Source: Chromatiaceae bacterium
GTDB taxonomy: Bacteria > Pseudomonadota > Gammaproteobacteria > Chromatiales > Chromatiaceae
DNA length: 38,238 nucleotides
Reading direction: 5' to 3'
NCBI GenBank assembly: GCA_028277465.1
Contig: JANQGF010000185.1
Location: 1-38,238, forward strand
A program made the translations under genes and the position numbers. Below the pieces are notes generated by a model. It made no database searches. It was not told where the DNA came from and saw nothing but the letters and a program-made list of their open reading frames with translations. Below are positions 23,472 to 32,115 of this stretch, piece by piece (positions within the stretch are counted from its first letter, which is position 1; every line of letters starts with the position of its first letter).

Positions 23472-25625
23472 TCAGGCACCTGCTCCCAGCGCCTCGCCCG
23501 GCACTTTGGCATGCGACCCGCGCCCACCGACGCCGGGTCGCCCCAGGACCCGCAGAAGCTCCGGGACATCCATGATCAAGGCGATCCCCCCATCGCCCGT
23601 AATGGTCGCACCGGCCAGACCCGGGACCCCTTGAAGGCCCAGGCCAAGGGGCTTGATCACCACTTCCTCCTGGCCGACCAGTCCGTCCACCACCAGGCCG
23701 ACCTTGCGCTGCGCGACATGTACCACGACCACATGGGCGTCGCGCTTGGGCTCGACCGACTGGTCCGGTTGCAGCCAGCGCCCGACATAGTAGAGGGGCA
23801 AGGCATGACTGCGCACCATGATGACCTCCTGATCGTCGACAAAATGGGTGCGGGTCAGGTCGAGGTCCAGGATCTCCGAGACCGACGCCAAGGGAATGGC
23901 GAACCGGCGACCGTCCAGGATGACCATCAGCGCCGGCAGGATGGCGAGGGTCAAGGGAAGTTTGACCTGCAGCCTGGTCCCTCGGCCGAGCTGAGAATCG
24001 ATCTCGACGGTTCCATTGAGCTGGCCGATGCTCGTCTTCACCACATCCATCCCGACCCCCCGGCCCGAGACGTCCGAGATCTTCTCCTTGGTGGACAGGC
24101 CAGCCATGAAGATCAGATTGAAGGCATCGCGATCCGACAGACGCTCGGCCGCTGCCGGATCCAGCAGACCCTTCTCGACCGCCTTGCGACGCAGCACCTC
24201 GGGGTTCATGCCACGCCCGTCGTCCTCGATGATCAGCGAGATATGATCGCCCTCCTGGGCAGCACCGAGGACGACCCTGCCCCTGCGCGGCTTGCCATTC
24301 GACTCCCGCACGTCTGGCATCTCGATCCCGTGATCGACCGCGTTGCGAACCAGATGCACCAGTGGATCGGCCAATGCCTCGACCAGGTTCTTGTCCAGGT
24401 CGGTCTCTTCACCATAGGTCTCGAGATCGATCTCCTTGCCCAGGCTCCGTGCCAGATCGCGGACGACCCGCGGGAAACGGCTGAAGACCTTCTTGATCGG
24501 CTGCATCCGGGTCTTCATCACCGCCGCCTGCAGATCGGCGGTCACCAGTGCCAGCGAGCCGATCGCCTTGCCCAACTCATCGTCGGCGGTCCGCGCGCGC
24601 AGCATGCTCATGCGGTTGCGGACCAGCACCAGCTCCCCGACGAGGTTCATGATCTCGTCGAGCCGGTGGGTATCGACCCGCACCGAGGTCTCCGCGGGCG
24701 GTGTGTGAGCGGCCCTGGCCGGTTGAACGACCCTTGTCTCGGCACTCTTCTTCTCTTCATCCCCGAGCCGCACCGACCCGGCACCAGACGGCGGGGCCGA
24801 AGGTCCCGGCTGCCGATCCAGTGCCGCGGGGGCCTCATGCCTCACCGGCGACGGATCCGCGGTCCGAGACTGCTGGGAACCGTGCAGCTGATCCAGGAGG
24901 TTCTCGAACTCCTCCTCCGTGATCAGATCACTTTGCGCCTCGGGCGCCACACCCTCGGGTGCGGCCTCGCCCTGCTCCGGCTCGCTCGACCTGGCCGACT
25001 TGTCCCTCCCATCCAATGCATCGAGCAAGGCACCGAACTCTTGCTCCGTGATTTCCTCGCCGGTACCGACCGGGGCCTCTTCGCTGATCGACGTGCCCGT
25101 CTCGAGCGCCTGGGCCGGTGACTCTGAATCGATGGACGCGGTCTCCACCGCGGAGGTCTCGGGTTGGCCCGGCTGCGAATCGCCGTCCGCCGACCCCGGC
25201 GCCGGCCCGGCGGCGGCCGGAGTCGGCGCTGGATCGCCCGGCACCGCCAGTCGTTCGAGATCCTCGATCAGCTTGCCTGGGGCAGGCTCCGGTTCTCTGC
25301 CCCCTTTCAGATCACCAAACATGACGTTGACCACATCCAGGACCCGTAACACGGTGTCCATGAGAAAGGGGTCCATCTTGCGCTGATCGGTGCGCAGCAG
25401 ATTGAAGACGTCCTCCGCATGATGGCAGACGACGACCAGGGCATCGAGATTGAGGAAGCCGGCGCCGCCCTTGATGGTGTGGAAGCTGCGAAAGACCGCA
25501 TTGAGCAGGTCTCGATCCTCGGGATTCTGCTCCAGATCGATCAACTGTTCATTCAGCGCCTCGAGCAGCTCTCCGGCCTCGATCAGGAAATCCTGAAGAA
25601 TCTCGTCTTGCGGATCGATTGGCAT
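23472..25625 (-). CDS. cheA: Chemotaxis histidine kinase CheA, with two CheY-docking-like linker motifs
   Basis: CheA is the kinase that phosphorylates CheY and CheB. Domains in its 717 residues are: HPt with His49 (FRSFHTIKGGAGFLNLD); a long acidic linker (~130-310); dimerisation helices (EIMNLVGELVLVRNRMSML); an HATPase with N-box LVHLVRNAVDHGIEMP, DDGRGMN and SGRGVGMDVVK; and a C-terminal CheW-like domain. No compact P2 CheY-binding domain is visible. Instead the linker has two similar motifs, ITEQEFGALLDALDG (about 188-203) and ITEEEFENLLDQLHG (about 233-248), like the CheY-binding peptides of FliM and CheZ. AGGTGA upstream supports the start. The 218-base gap to cheZ includes an AT-richer stretch (25730-25765) where a promoter could lie. 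Confidence 0.95.
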   Translation of the reverse strand: MPIDPQDEILQDFLIEAGELLEALNEQLIDLEQNPEDRDLLNAVFRSFHTIKGGAGFLNLDALVVVCHHAEDVFNLLRTDQRKMDPFLMDTVLRVLDVVNVMFGDLKGGREPEPAPGKLIEDLERLAVPGDPAPTPAAAGPAPGSADGDSQPGQPETSAVETASIDSESPAQALETGTSISEEAPVGTGEEITEQEFGALLDALDGRDKSARSSEPEQGEAAPEGVAPEAQSDLITEEEFENLLDQLHGSQQSRTADPSPVRHEAPAALDRQPGPSAPPSGAGSVRLGDEEKKSAETRVVQPARAAHTPPAETSVRVDTHRLDEIMNLVGELVLVRNRMSMLRARTADDELGKAIGSLALVTADLQAAVMKTRMQPIKKVFSRFPRVVRDLARSLGKEIDLETYGEETDLDKNLVEALADPLVHLVRNAVDHGIEMPDVRESNGKPRRGRVVLGAAQEGDHISLIIEDDGRGMNPEVLRRKAVEKGLLDPAAAERLSDRDAFNLIFMAGLSTKEKISDVSGRGVGMDVVKTSIGQLNGTVEIDSQLGRGTRLQVKLPLTLAILPALMVILDGRRFAIPLASVSEILDLDLTRTHFVDDQEVIMVRSHALPLYYVGRWLQPDQSVEPKRDAHVVVVHVAQRKVGLVVDGLVGQEEVVIKPLGLGLQGVPGLAGATITGDGGIALIMDVPELLRVLGRPGVGGRGSHAKVPGEALGAGA

Positions 25626-25843
25626 GCATGGTCACCTGAGATGAGGATCTAAACCACGTCAGTCAGGTCATTGCGTTGCTTGGTGTTTCGACTCGGTCAG
25701 GCCTCACCAAGGAACCTCGCTGGACGCGGTTCAAGTATTTCATTCACTAAAGAATCTAGCTAAACCCGCGCCCCACCGATGGCCCGTGATCGTTGTGCGG
25801 CTGGAGTCACTCGAAACAACGCATTTCTCGGTCTGAACGCGGT

Positions 25844-26611
25844 CTAGAAGCCGAGGCTGGACAGCAATGCGTCCACGTCGTCCTGACCGCTGACGACCTC
25901 TGATGCAGCATCCTGTGTATTTGGGACAACCGGACCGACCGCGCGGCCTTCGCCCGAACCCGCGTCCTTACCCGCGACCTGACGACTCTTGCCGTCAGGC
26001 TCCATGCGTGCGCTGGACAAGCGGATCAAGCCGACCAGGTTCTCTTCGAGCTCCTGGACCAGACGAATGACACGGCGAATGATCTGACCCGTGAGGTCCT
26101 GAAAGTCCTGGGCCATCATGACCTCCGACATCAGGGACCGCAAACGTTCCGTTTCCTCTCCGGTCGTGAGAAAGAAGGAATCCAACTCCTGAGCGAGCTC
26201 GCGGAACTCCTCGACCGAGAGCTTGCGGCCGCGAAAACGAGTCCAACTCTCGGTGAGTATCTGCGCCCGCTGGTTGAGCGACTCGGCGATGGGGAGCCCC
26301 TCGTCGATCGCGTTCAGAGTCCGATGCGTCGCCTGTTCCGTCATGGAGACGACATAATTGAGGCGCTCCTTGGCGTCCGGGATCTCGTCCTGCGTCAGCT
26401 CGACCAGACGGGAGTCGCCGCGAAAGCTGTTCAGTGCCTCGTGCAGCTCGCGCGTGAGCTTGCCGAGCTCATCGAAGAGCTCGCGCTCATAGGGCGCCCT
26501 CAACTGGCGGAGCACCAGGTCCGCCGACTCATCATCGCCGGCCTCGAGATGCTCGACGAGCTGGCGAGCGAGATCCAATTGGGAGTTCATGCCGTTTGCG
26601 TCATTTTCCAT
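25844..26611 (-). CDS. cheZ: CheY-P phosphatase CheZ
   Basis: CheZ speeds dephosphorylation of CheY-P. The 255-residue protein has the long hairpin of helices and the catalytic motif MMAQDFQDLTGQIIRRV, with the invariant Asp and Gln. A flexible linker leads to the C-terminal CheY-tethering peptide QDDVDALLSSLGF. The ATG at 26611 is used; an in-frame ATG at 26590 is an alternative, and neither has a strong ribosome binding site. It follows cheY after 166 bases. Confidence 0.94.
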   Translation of the reverse strand: MENDANGMNSQLDLARQLVEHLEAGDDESADLVLRQLRAPYERELFDELGKLTRELHEALNSFRGDSRLVELTQDEIPDAKERLNYVVSMTEQATHRTLNAIDEGLPIAESLNQRAQILTESWTRFRGRKLSVEEFRELAQELDSFFLTTGEETERLRSLMSEVMMAQDFQDLTGQIIRRVIRLVQELEENLVGLIRLSSARMEPDGKSRQVAGKDAGSGEGRAVGPVVPNTQDAASEVVSGQDDVDALLSSLGF

Positions 26612-26777
26612 CGGTGGTTCCCGGAGGGGCTAATGGATGATCCCTGGTCTGTGGCGACCAAACCGTCAACGACAGCCGACCCAGGTCGAGGAGACAAACG
26701 AGGTGCTCACCCAGGATCGATGACACCTGATGGAGGAGCGGGCCCCGGATCCCAGACCTAGGAGGCTCAGATCATCC

Positions 26778-27152
26778 CTAGGACTCGAGACGCTCGAAGA
26801 TCTTGTCGATCTTTTCTTTGAGCGTCTCGGCGGTGAAAGGCTTGACGATGTAGCCATTGACGCCCGCCTGCGCCGCCTCGACGATCTGATCGCGCTTCGC
26901 CTCGGCCGTCACCATCAGCACGGGTAGATCCTTGAGAGCCGGATCGGAACGGACCGTGCGCAGCAGCTCGATACCCTCCATATTCGGCATGTTCCAATCC
27001 GTGACGAGGAAATCGAAACTGCCGCTCTTCAACATCGGAAGCGCCGAGGTTCCGTCGTCCGCCTCCATGGTGTTGGTGAATCCCAGGTCGCGAAGTAAAT
27101 TCTTGATGATGCGTCTCATGGTGGAGAAGTCATCCACGATGAGAATTTTCAT
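26778..27152 (-). CDS. cheY: Chemotaxis response regulator CheY
   Basis: CheY-P binds FliM and FliN to switch rotation. I use the ATG at 27152 ([20 protein letters not shown]), which gives the standard 124 residues; an upstream ATG at 27182 has no ribosome binding site and adds an atypical extension. The acidic pair Asp7/Asp8, phosphorylated Asp52 ([12 protein letters not shown]), Thr82 (MVTAEAKRD) and Lys104 (GYIVKPF) are all present. It lies 46 bases after fliA. Confidence 0.97.
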   Translation of the reverse strand: MKILIVDDFSTMRRIIKNLLRDLGFTNTMEADDGTSALPMLKSGSFDFLVTDWNMPNMEGIELLRTVRSDPALKDLPVLMVTAEAKRDQIVEAAQAGVNGYIVKPFTAETLKEKIDKIFERLES

Positions 27153-27198
27153 GCCTTTATCCACATGAAGCTCCAGCAGCATTGATTCGGGTTGACGA

Positions 27199-27945
27199 TC
27201 ATGAGTCGGATCCTTCCTGGATCCAAAGACTCAAGCGCACGCGCAGACGATGTAGCGCCTGACTGCGAATCTGGCTCACACGCGATTCGGTGACACCAAT
27301 GACGGCACCAATCTCTCTCAGATTGAGCTCTTCGTCGTAATAGAGGGCCAGCACCAGCCGCTCCTTTTCCGGCAGGGCCGCCAACGACTCCGCGAGGGCG
27401 GTCCGAAACTGCCCTCGCTCGACCTGTTCGCTCGGCGCCGCCTCATCGCCCGGCAAAACACGATCCGGGTCCATCCCTTCGGCGAAGAGATCCTCCAGAC
27501 CCAGAATCTGCGCGCCCGCGGCATCGCGCAGCATTCCATGATACTCGTCCAGCGTGACCTCGAGCACCGAGGCGATCTCGCGATCCTTGGCCGCGCGGCC
27601 CTCGCGCGACTCGACCTCCCGAATCGCCTCGGCAATCCGACGGCTGTTGCGGTGAACCGAGCGCGGCGTCCAATCGGCACGCCGCAGCTCGTCGATCATG
27701 GCACCCCGGATACGAATCCCGGCATAGGTCGCGAAGGTCGCACCCTGCCCGGACTGAAACTGACGCGCCGCCTCGATCAGGCCCACCATTCCGGACTGCA
27801 CGAGATCCTCGATCTGGACCGAGGCAGGCAGACGCGCCGCCAGATGGTGGGCGATTCGTTGCACCAGGTCGATGTGTGTCGCAACCAGGTCTCCTGCTCG
27901 ATCAGCAATCCCCGGATAACCAGGCAATGAGCGATTCTGGACCAT
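27199..27945 (-). CDS. fliA: Flagellar sigma factor FliA (sigma-28)
   Basis: FliA directs RNA polymerase to late flagellar and chemotaxis promoters, such as those proposed here before flgM and flgK. The 248-residue protein has region 2 ([40 protein letters not shown]), region 3 ([15 protein letters not shown]) and region 4 ([20 protein letters not shown], then [20 protein letters not shown]). Its ATG shares one base with the flhG stop (TGATG), so it is translationally linked to flhG. FlgM, at 14363, is its antagonist. Confidence 0.96.
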   Translation of the reverse strand: MVQNRSLPGYPGIADRAGDLVATHIDLVQRIAHHLAARLPASVQIEDLVQSGMVGLIEAARQFQSGQGATFATYAGIRIRGAMIDELRRADWTPRSVHRNSRRIAEAIREVESREGRAAKDREIASVLEVTLDEYHGMLRDAAGAQILGLEDLFAEGMDPDRVLPGDEAAPSEQVERGQFRTALAESLAALPEKERLVLALYYDEELNLREIGAVIGVTESRVSQIRSQALHRLRVRLSLWIQEGSDS

Positions 27946-28772
27946 CAGGCACTTTGTAACATCCGTTCAACGAAAAAGCCGATGCCACCCGTGTCGGTGT
28001 CGGCCGCGGTCCAACGCTCCGCCTGCCTGGCCAGCCCGGCGAAGGCGCGCCCCGCCGGGCTTCCGGGAAAGAGCCCCACGACCGGTGCCCGCCGCTGGAC
28101 GGCGCGTCGCACATGCTCGTCCATGGGAATGATACCGGATGCATCCAGCAGCACGTCAGGGAGATAGCGAGAACAGACCGATGACAGCTTCTGAAGCAGG
28201 CGCCGCCCGGAATCCGCGTCGCGCACCATATTGCAGATCACGCGAAACCGTCTCAGCCCATAGTTCTGATGCAGGACCTTGATGAGGGCATAGGCATCGG
28301 TCAAAGACGCAGGCTCGTCGCAGACCACCACGGAGACGTCCTGGACCGCCCGGCAGAAACTCGTCACCGAGTCCTGAACGCCGGCGGCCGTATCCACGAT
28401 CAAGACGTCCAGGGGCTTGTCGTAGGAGCTGAAGGCGCGAATCAGACCCGTGTGTTCGGCCGGACTGAGATTGGCCATGGAGCCGATGCCCGAAGACGAA
28501 GGAACCAACAGGATTCCTTCCGGACCCGGCACCAGGATATCCTCCAGGCCGTCCGCCCTGCCGGCGACCAGGTCATGCAAGGTCTTGCTCGGGCGCAATC
28601 CGAGCAGAATGTCCGCATTCGCCAGACCGAGATCGGCGTCGAAGAGCATCACGCTCCGACCCATCCGGGCGAGAGCGACCGACAGGTTGACCGCGATATT
28701 GGTCTTACCGACGCCGCCTTTCCCGCTCGCGATCGCGATACTCTTGAGCCGCCGGCTCCTAATGGGCTGCAT
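27945..28772 (-). CDS. flhG: Flagellar number regulator FlhG (FleN), MinD-like ATPase
   Basis: FlhG (FleN) limits flagellar number by restraining the FleQ-type activator and FlhF. The 275-residue MinD/ParA-type ATPase has the deviant Walker A motif (IASGKGGVGKTNIAVNLSVA), switch regions (LFDADLGLANADILLGLRPS and LIVDTAAGVQDSVTSFCRAV), and family features such as YALIKVLHQNYGLRRF. Its first 14 bases overlap the end of flhF and its last base overlaps fliA, so flhF-flhG-fliA form a tightly coupled trio. Confidence 0.95.
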   Translation of the reverse strand: MQPIRSRRLKSIAIASGKGGVGKTNIAVNLSVALARMGRSVMLFDADLGLANADILLGLRPSKTLHDLVAGRADGLEDILVPGPEGILLVPSSSGIGSMANLSPAEHTGLIRAFSSYDKPLDVLIVDTAAGVQDSVTSFCRAVQDVSVVVCDEPASLTDAYALIKVLHQNYGLRRFRVICNMVRDADSGRRLLQKLSSVCSRYLPDVLLDASGIIPMDEHVRRAVQRRAPVVGLFPGSPAGRAFAGLARQAERWTAADTDTGGIGFFVERMLQSA

Positions 28773-29973
28773 GCAGACGTTTCCTGAAGGGCACTACAGA
28801 CTCCAATACCATATTCTCGGGCGCAGTTCGAGTCTGTGATCTGTATGGCACCCTGCTCGGCGGAGCCTCCTCGCTCGGGGCCATCTCAACAGCGACCGGC
28901 CTGCGCGGCGCACGCGCCGGCTCGCCCAGCGCGAGCCGTGTCAGATGGAGTGTATCCACCTTGTGAAAATCGTCGTCGACACGCTGTCCGTCACTATAGA
29001 AGACCAACCCGAGGCGCTGCTCCAAGAGGACCGAGAGGGTTTCGCCCAACTGTTCCGCCTCATCGACCTTCGTCAACACCAGTGCCGAGGGCTCGCTGCA
29101 TCGAAAGGCCTCGATCGTCTGTCGCAACACGCTCGCCTGATGATTGGCCGCGATCACCAACCAGGTCTGCAGGGCGACCTGGCTGCGGATCCGCGCGAAG
29201 AGTCGACGCTCCGCCGCGTCACGCGCCGTCTGACCCTCGGTGTCGATGAGCACGAGTTTCCCACCAGCTGCCCGACCGGACAAGGCGGCCAGGTCGCGCT
29301 CGCTCTCCAGGAGCTGCACCGGAACGCCCGCCATTTGCCCAAAGGCCTGCAGCTGCTTGTAGGCCCCGATGCGCTGGCGGTCGAGCGTCACCAGGCTCAC
29401 AGCGTCACGCCCCATCCGCCGGATCTGGCGCAGCGCGATCCGGTTGAGGGTCGTCGTCTTACCCACGCCGGTGGTACCCACCAGCGCGAGCATGCCGCCC
29501 TGCTCCAGGACGGTGGGCTGGGCGGTGGCGATCGAGGCCGAGAGACGCGCACGCAGACGTGACCAAGCGGTCTCGGCGGAGGTGTCCTCCAAGACGCTCC
29601 CGGCCAGGCTGCGGGCAAGCCGGTCGCTGAAACCGCATTGGAGCAGACGCTCGACACACTCGGCGGCCAAGGGATGGCGCGCCGCCCACTGGTCTCGCTC
29701 ATTCAATGCCCGCTGCTGAAGGAGGAGGTTGCGCAAGTCGCACAACTCGCGACGCATGGCGGCCAGCTCGGGATCGACGGGCAGGGCCGAGTTGGCCTCG
29801 GGCGTGGGATGCTCGGCCGAGGTCGCGCCCGAGACCGGCTCGGTCGCGGCGATGACCTCCAGGACACCATCGACGCGGCGATTGGAGAGAATGATCGCGT
29901 CGGACCCCTGATGCTCGCGCACCTGCCGCATTGCATCGCGCATGTCCCGCGCCCGATATCGCCTTACATTCAT
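28759..29973 (-). CDS. flhF: Polar flagellar placement GTPase FlhF
   Basis: FlhF is an SRP-type GTPase that places the flagellum at the pole. The open frame runs upstream into flhA, but MNVRRYRARDMRDAMRQVRE at 29973, with GAGGAG 8 bases upstream, is the true start (404 residues). The NG domain has the P-loop (VGTTGVGKTTTLNRIAL), TLDRQRIGAYKQLQAFG, the G3 segment LVLIDTEGQTARD, and LVLTKVDEAEQLGETL. The G3 motif reads DTEG where SRP GTPases normally have DTAG. FlhF and FlhG are the hallmark of polar flagellation. Confidence 0.95.
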   Translation of the reverse strand: MNVRRYRARDMRDAMRQVREHQGSDAIILSNRRVDGVLEVIAATEPVSGATSAEHPTPEANSALPVDPELAAMRRELCDLRNLLLQQRALNERDQWAARHPLAAECVERLLQCGFSDRLARSLAGSVLEDTSAETAWSRLRARLSASIATAQPTVLEQGGMLALVGTTGVGKTTTLNRIALRQIRRMGRDAVSLVTLDRQRIGAYKQLQAFGQMAGVPVQLLESERDLAALSGRAAGGKLVLIDTEGQTARDAAERRLFARIRSQVALQTWLVIAANHQASVLRQTIEAFRCSEPSALVLTKVDEAEQLGETLSVLLEQRLGLVFYSDGQRVDDDFHKVDTLHLTRLALGEPARAPRRPVAVEMAPSEEAPPSRVPYRSQTRTAPENMVLESVVPFRKRLHAAH

Positions 29974-29995
29974 TCGGTCTGCTCCTCTCTGCCAA

Positions 29996-32113
29996 TCATG
30001 CCCGCGCTCGGGCAGTATCGCCTTCGCCCACGGTCGCAACGACCCGAATCCGCCGGTTGTCCGGGATCTCGGTGAATGCCAGGACCGTCAGGTTGCGCAC
30101 CGCGCCCCGCAGCCAGCTCGCGATCCAGGACCGGATCTCCGGGGCCACCACCAGCACCGAGGCCAACCCCTCGGCCTCCTGGCGCTTCGCGGCATCGGTC
30201 ACCGAGCGTTGCACCCGCTCCGCGAGTCCAGGCTCGATGCCGATGATCTCGCCCTGACTCCCCTGCAAGGATTTATGCAAGAGCTGCTCCAGCGACGGAT
30301 CCAAGGCGATGAGGGGGAGCTCCTCGTCCGGTCCGATCAGGTCTTGGACGATCGAGCGGGCGAGGGCGACCCGAACGGCGGCGGTCAAGGTGGCAGGATC
30401 CTGACTCTTGACCGAGCGCTCCGCCAAGGTCTCGGCAATGGTACGCAGATCGCGGATCGAGACCTGTTCTGCCAAGAGATTCTGCAGGACCTTCAGGATC
30501 CCGCCCAGCGACAGCGCCTTGGAAGAGAGGAGATTCTCGACCAGCTTCGGCGAGCGCCTGGCCAGTTGATCGAGCAGGTGCTGCACCTCCTCATGCCCGA
30601 TCAGACGGTGCGCGTTCTCACGGAACAACTGGGAAAGATGGGTCGCGATGACCGTCGCCGCGTCGACCACCGTATAGCCGGCCGCCTGGGCGGACTCGCG
30701 ATCGGCGGGGTCGATCCAGAGTGCATCCAGATTGAAGGTCGGGTCCTTGGTCGGCGTCCCCGCCACGGTCCCGAAGACCTGGCCTGGATCGATCGCCAAC
30801 TCGCGGTCGGGAAAGACCTCGGCCTCGGCCAGGGTGACGCCCAGCAGCGAGATCCGGTAATGATTGGGACCCAGCTCCAGATTGTCGCGGATATGCACGG
30901 GTTGGATCAGAAAGCCGAGCTCCTGCGAGAGCTTGCGCCGAATGCCCTTGATCCGTCCCATGAGCTGGCCATCCTGACTGCGGTCGACCAAGGGGATCAA
31001 GCGATAGCCGACCTCCAAGGAAACCAGGTCGATCGGTGGGACATCGTCCCAGGAGAGGTCGCGATCCTCGGGCGCGGGGAGCTCGACCCCTTCGGGCAGG
31101 CGCTCGACCACCTCGGGGCCCGGCGCGACCCCTTTCCGCCCGGTGAGATAGCCCGCGCCAGCGAGCATGGAGGACAACCCCAGAAAGACCAGGTTCGGCA
31201 TCCCGGGGATGAGACCCAGGATGCCGATGACACCCGCCGCCACATAGAGCACGCGGGGATTGGAGAACATCTGACCGAAGACCTGCTCGCCCATGTCCTG
31301 CGCCGAGGAGGCGCGGGTGACGATGATGGCCGTGGCCGAGGAGAGCAAGAGCGACGGCAGCTGAGCGACCAGCCCGTCACCGATGCTCAGGAGGACATAG
31401 TTGTTCGCCGCATCGGCGAAGGACATGCCGTGCTGCGAGGTCCCGATGACGATCCCGCCGAGGATATTGATGAAGAGGATGAGAATGCCGGCCACGGCGT
31501 CGCCGCGCACGAACTTGCTGGCGCCGTCCATGGAGCCGTAGAAGTCGGCCTCCTCGGCCACGTTCTCGCGCCGCTTGCGCGCCTCGTCCTGCGAGATGAG
31601 CCCGGCGTTCAGGTCGGCGTCGATGGCCATCTGTTTGCCGGGCATGGCATCCAGGGTGAACCGGGCGCTGACCTCCGAGACCCGTCCGGCCCCCTTGGTC
31701 ACGACGACGAAATTGATGATGACCAGGATGGCGAAGACGACCAGACCGATCGCGAAGTTCCCACCCAGAACGAACTCGCCGAAGGCCTCGATGACCTGCC
31801 CCGCGGCGTCCGTCCCGCTGCCTCCGTGGAGCAGGATCACCCGGGTCGAGGCCACGTTGAGGGCGAGGCGCAGCAGGGTCGCCAGCAACAAGACCGTGGG
31901 AAAGGCCGCGAAATCCACCGGCCGCGGGGTATAGACGGCCACCATGACCACGACGAGCGAGAGCGCGATATTGAAGGTGAAGAGCAAGTCGAGCGCCAGC
32001 GGCGGCAGCGGCAGCACCAGCATGGAGAGCAGCGCGACCAGCAGCAGGGGCGTCACCAGACCCGCGCGACCGATCCCGCCGAGACGCTCCGCGACGCCAG
32101 TACCCCGTTCCAC
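29996..32113 (-). CDS. flhA: Flagellar type III export gate protein FlhA
   Basis: FlhA is the nonameric export-gate protein of the inner membrane. Of its 705 residues about 1-330 carry eight membrane helices with the conserved FHIPEP-type cytoplasmic loop region (GAGRVSEVSARFTLDAMPGK, QMAIDADLNAGLISQDEARK). The rest is the cytoplasmic ring domain (YTVVDAATVIATHLSQLFR, AEQVSIRDLRTIAETLAERS) that docks chaperone-substrate complexes. The start is a GTG with GGAGGT 5 bases upstream and 2 bases after the flhB stop. Confidence 0.97.
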   Translation of the reverse strand: MERGTGVAERLGGIGRAGLVTPLLLVALLSMLVLPLPPLALDLLFTFNIALSLVVVMVAVYTPRPVDFAAFPTVLLLATLLRLALNVASTRVILLHGGSGTDAAGQVIEAFGEFVLGGNFAIGLVVFAILVIINFVVVTKGAGRVSEVSARFTLDAMPGKQMAIDADLNAGLISQDEARKRRENVAEEADFYGSMDGASKFVRGDAVAGILILFINILGGIVIGTSQHGMSFADAANNYVLLSIGDGLVAQLPSLLLSSATAIIVTRASSAQDMGEQVFGQMFSNPRVLYVAAGVIGILGLIPGMPNLVFLGLSSMLAGAGYLTGRKGVAPGPEVVERLPEGVELPAPEDRDLSWDDVPPIDLVSLEVGYRLIPLVDRSQDGQLMGRIKGIRRKLSQELGFLIQPVHIRDNLELGPNHYRISLLGVTLAEAEVFPDRELAIDPGQVFGTVAGTPTKDPTFNLDALWIDPADRESAQAAGYTVVDAATVIATHLSQLFRENAHRLIGHEEVQHLLDQLARRSPKLVENLLSSKALSLGGILKVLQNLLAEQVSIRDLRTIAETLAERSVKSQDPATLTAAVRVALARSIVQDLIGPDEELPLIALDPSLEQLLHKSLQGSQGEIIGIEPGLAERVQRSVTDAAKRQEAEGLASVLVVAPEIRSWIASWLRGAVRNLTVLAFTEIPDNRRIRVVATVGEGDTARARA

Positions 32114-32115
32114 CC

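Noticed and set aside
22947-25121. 724-residue open frame opposite cheA and cheB
   Set aside because: Antisense shadow of two unmistakable chemotaxis genes; no ribosome binding site or known domain.
29974-29995. Sigma-54-like site before flhF (TTGGCAGAGAGGAGCAG on the minus strand)
   Set aside because: The GG to GC spacing is off by one and the match is mainly the GAGGAG ribosome binding site of flhF.
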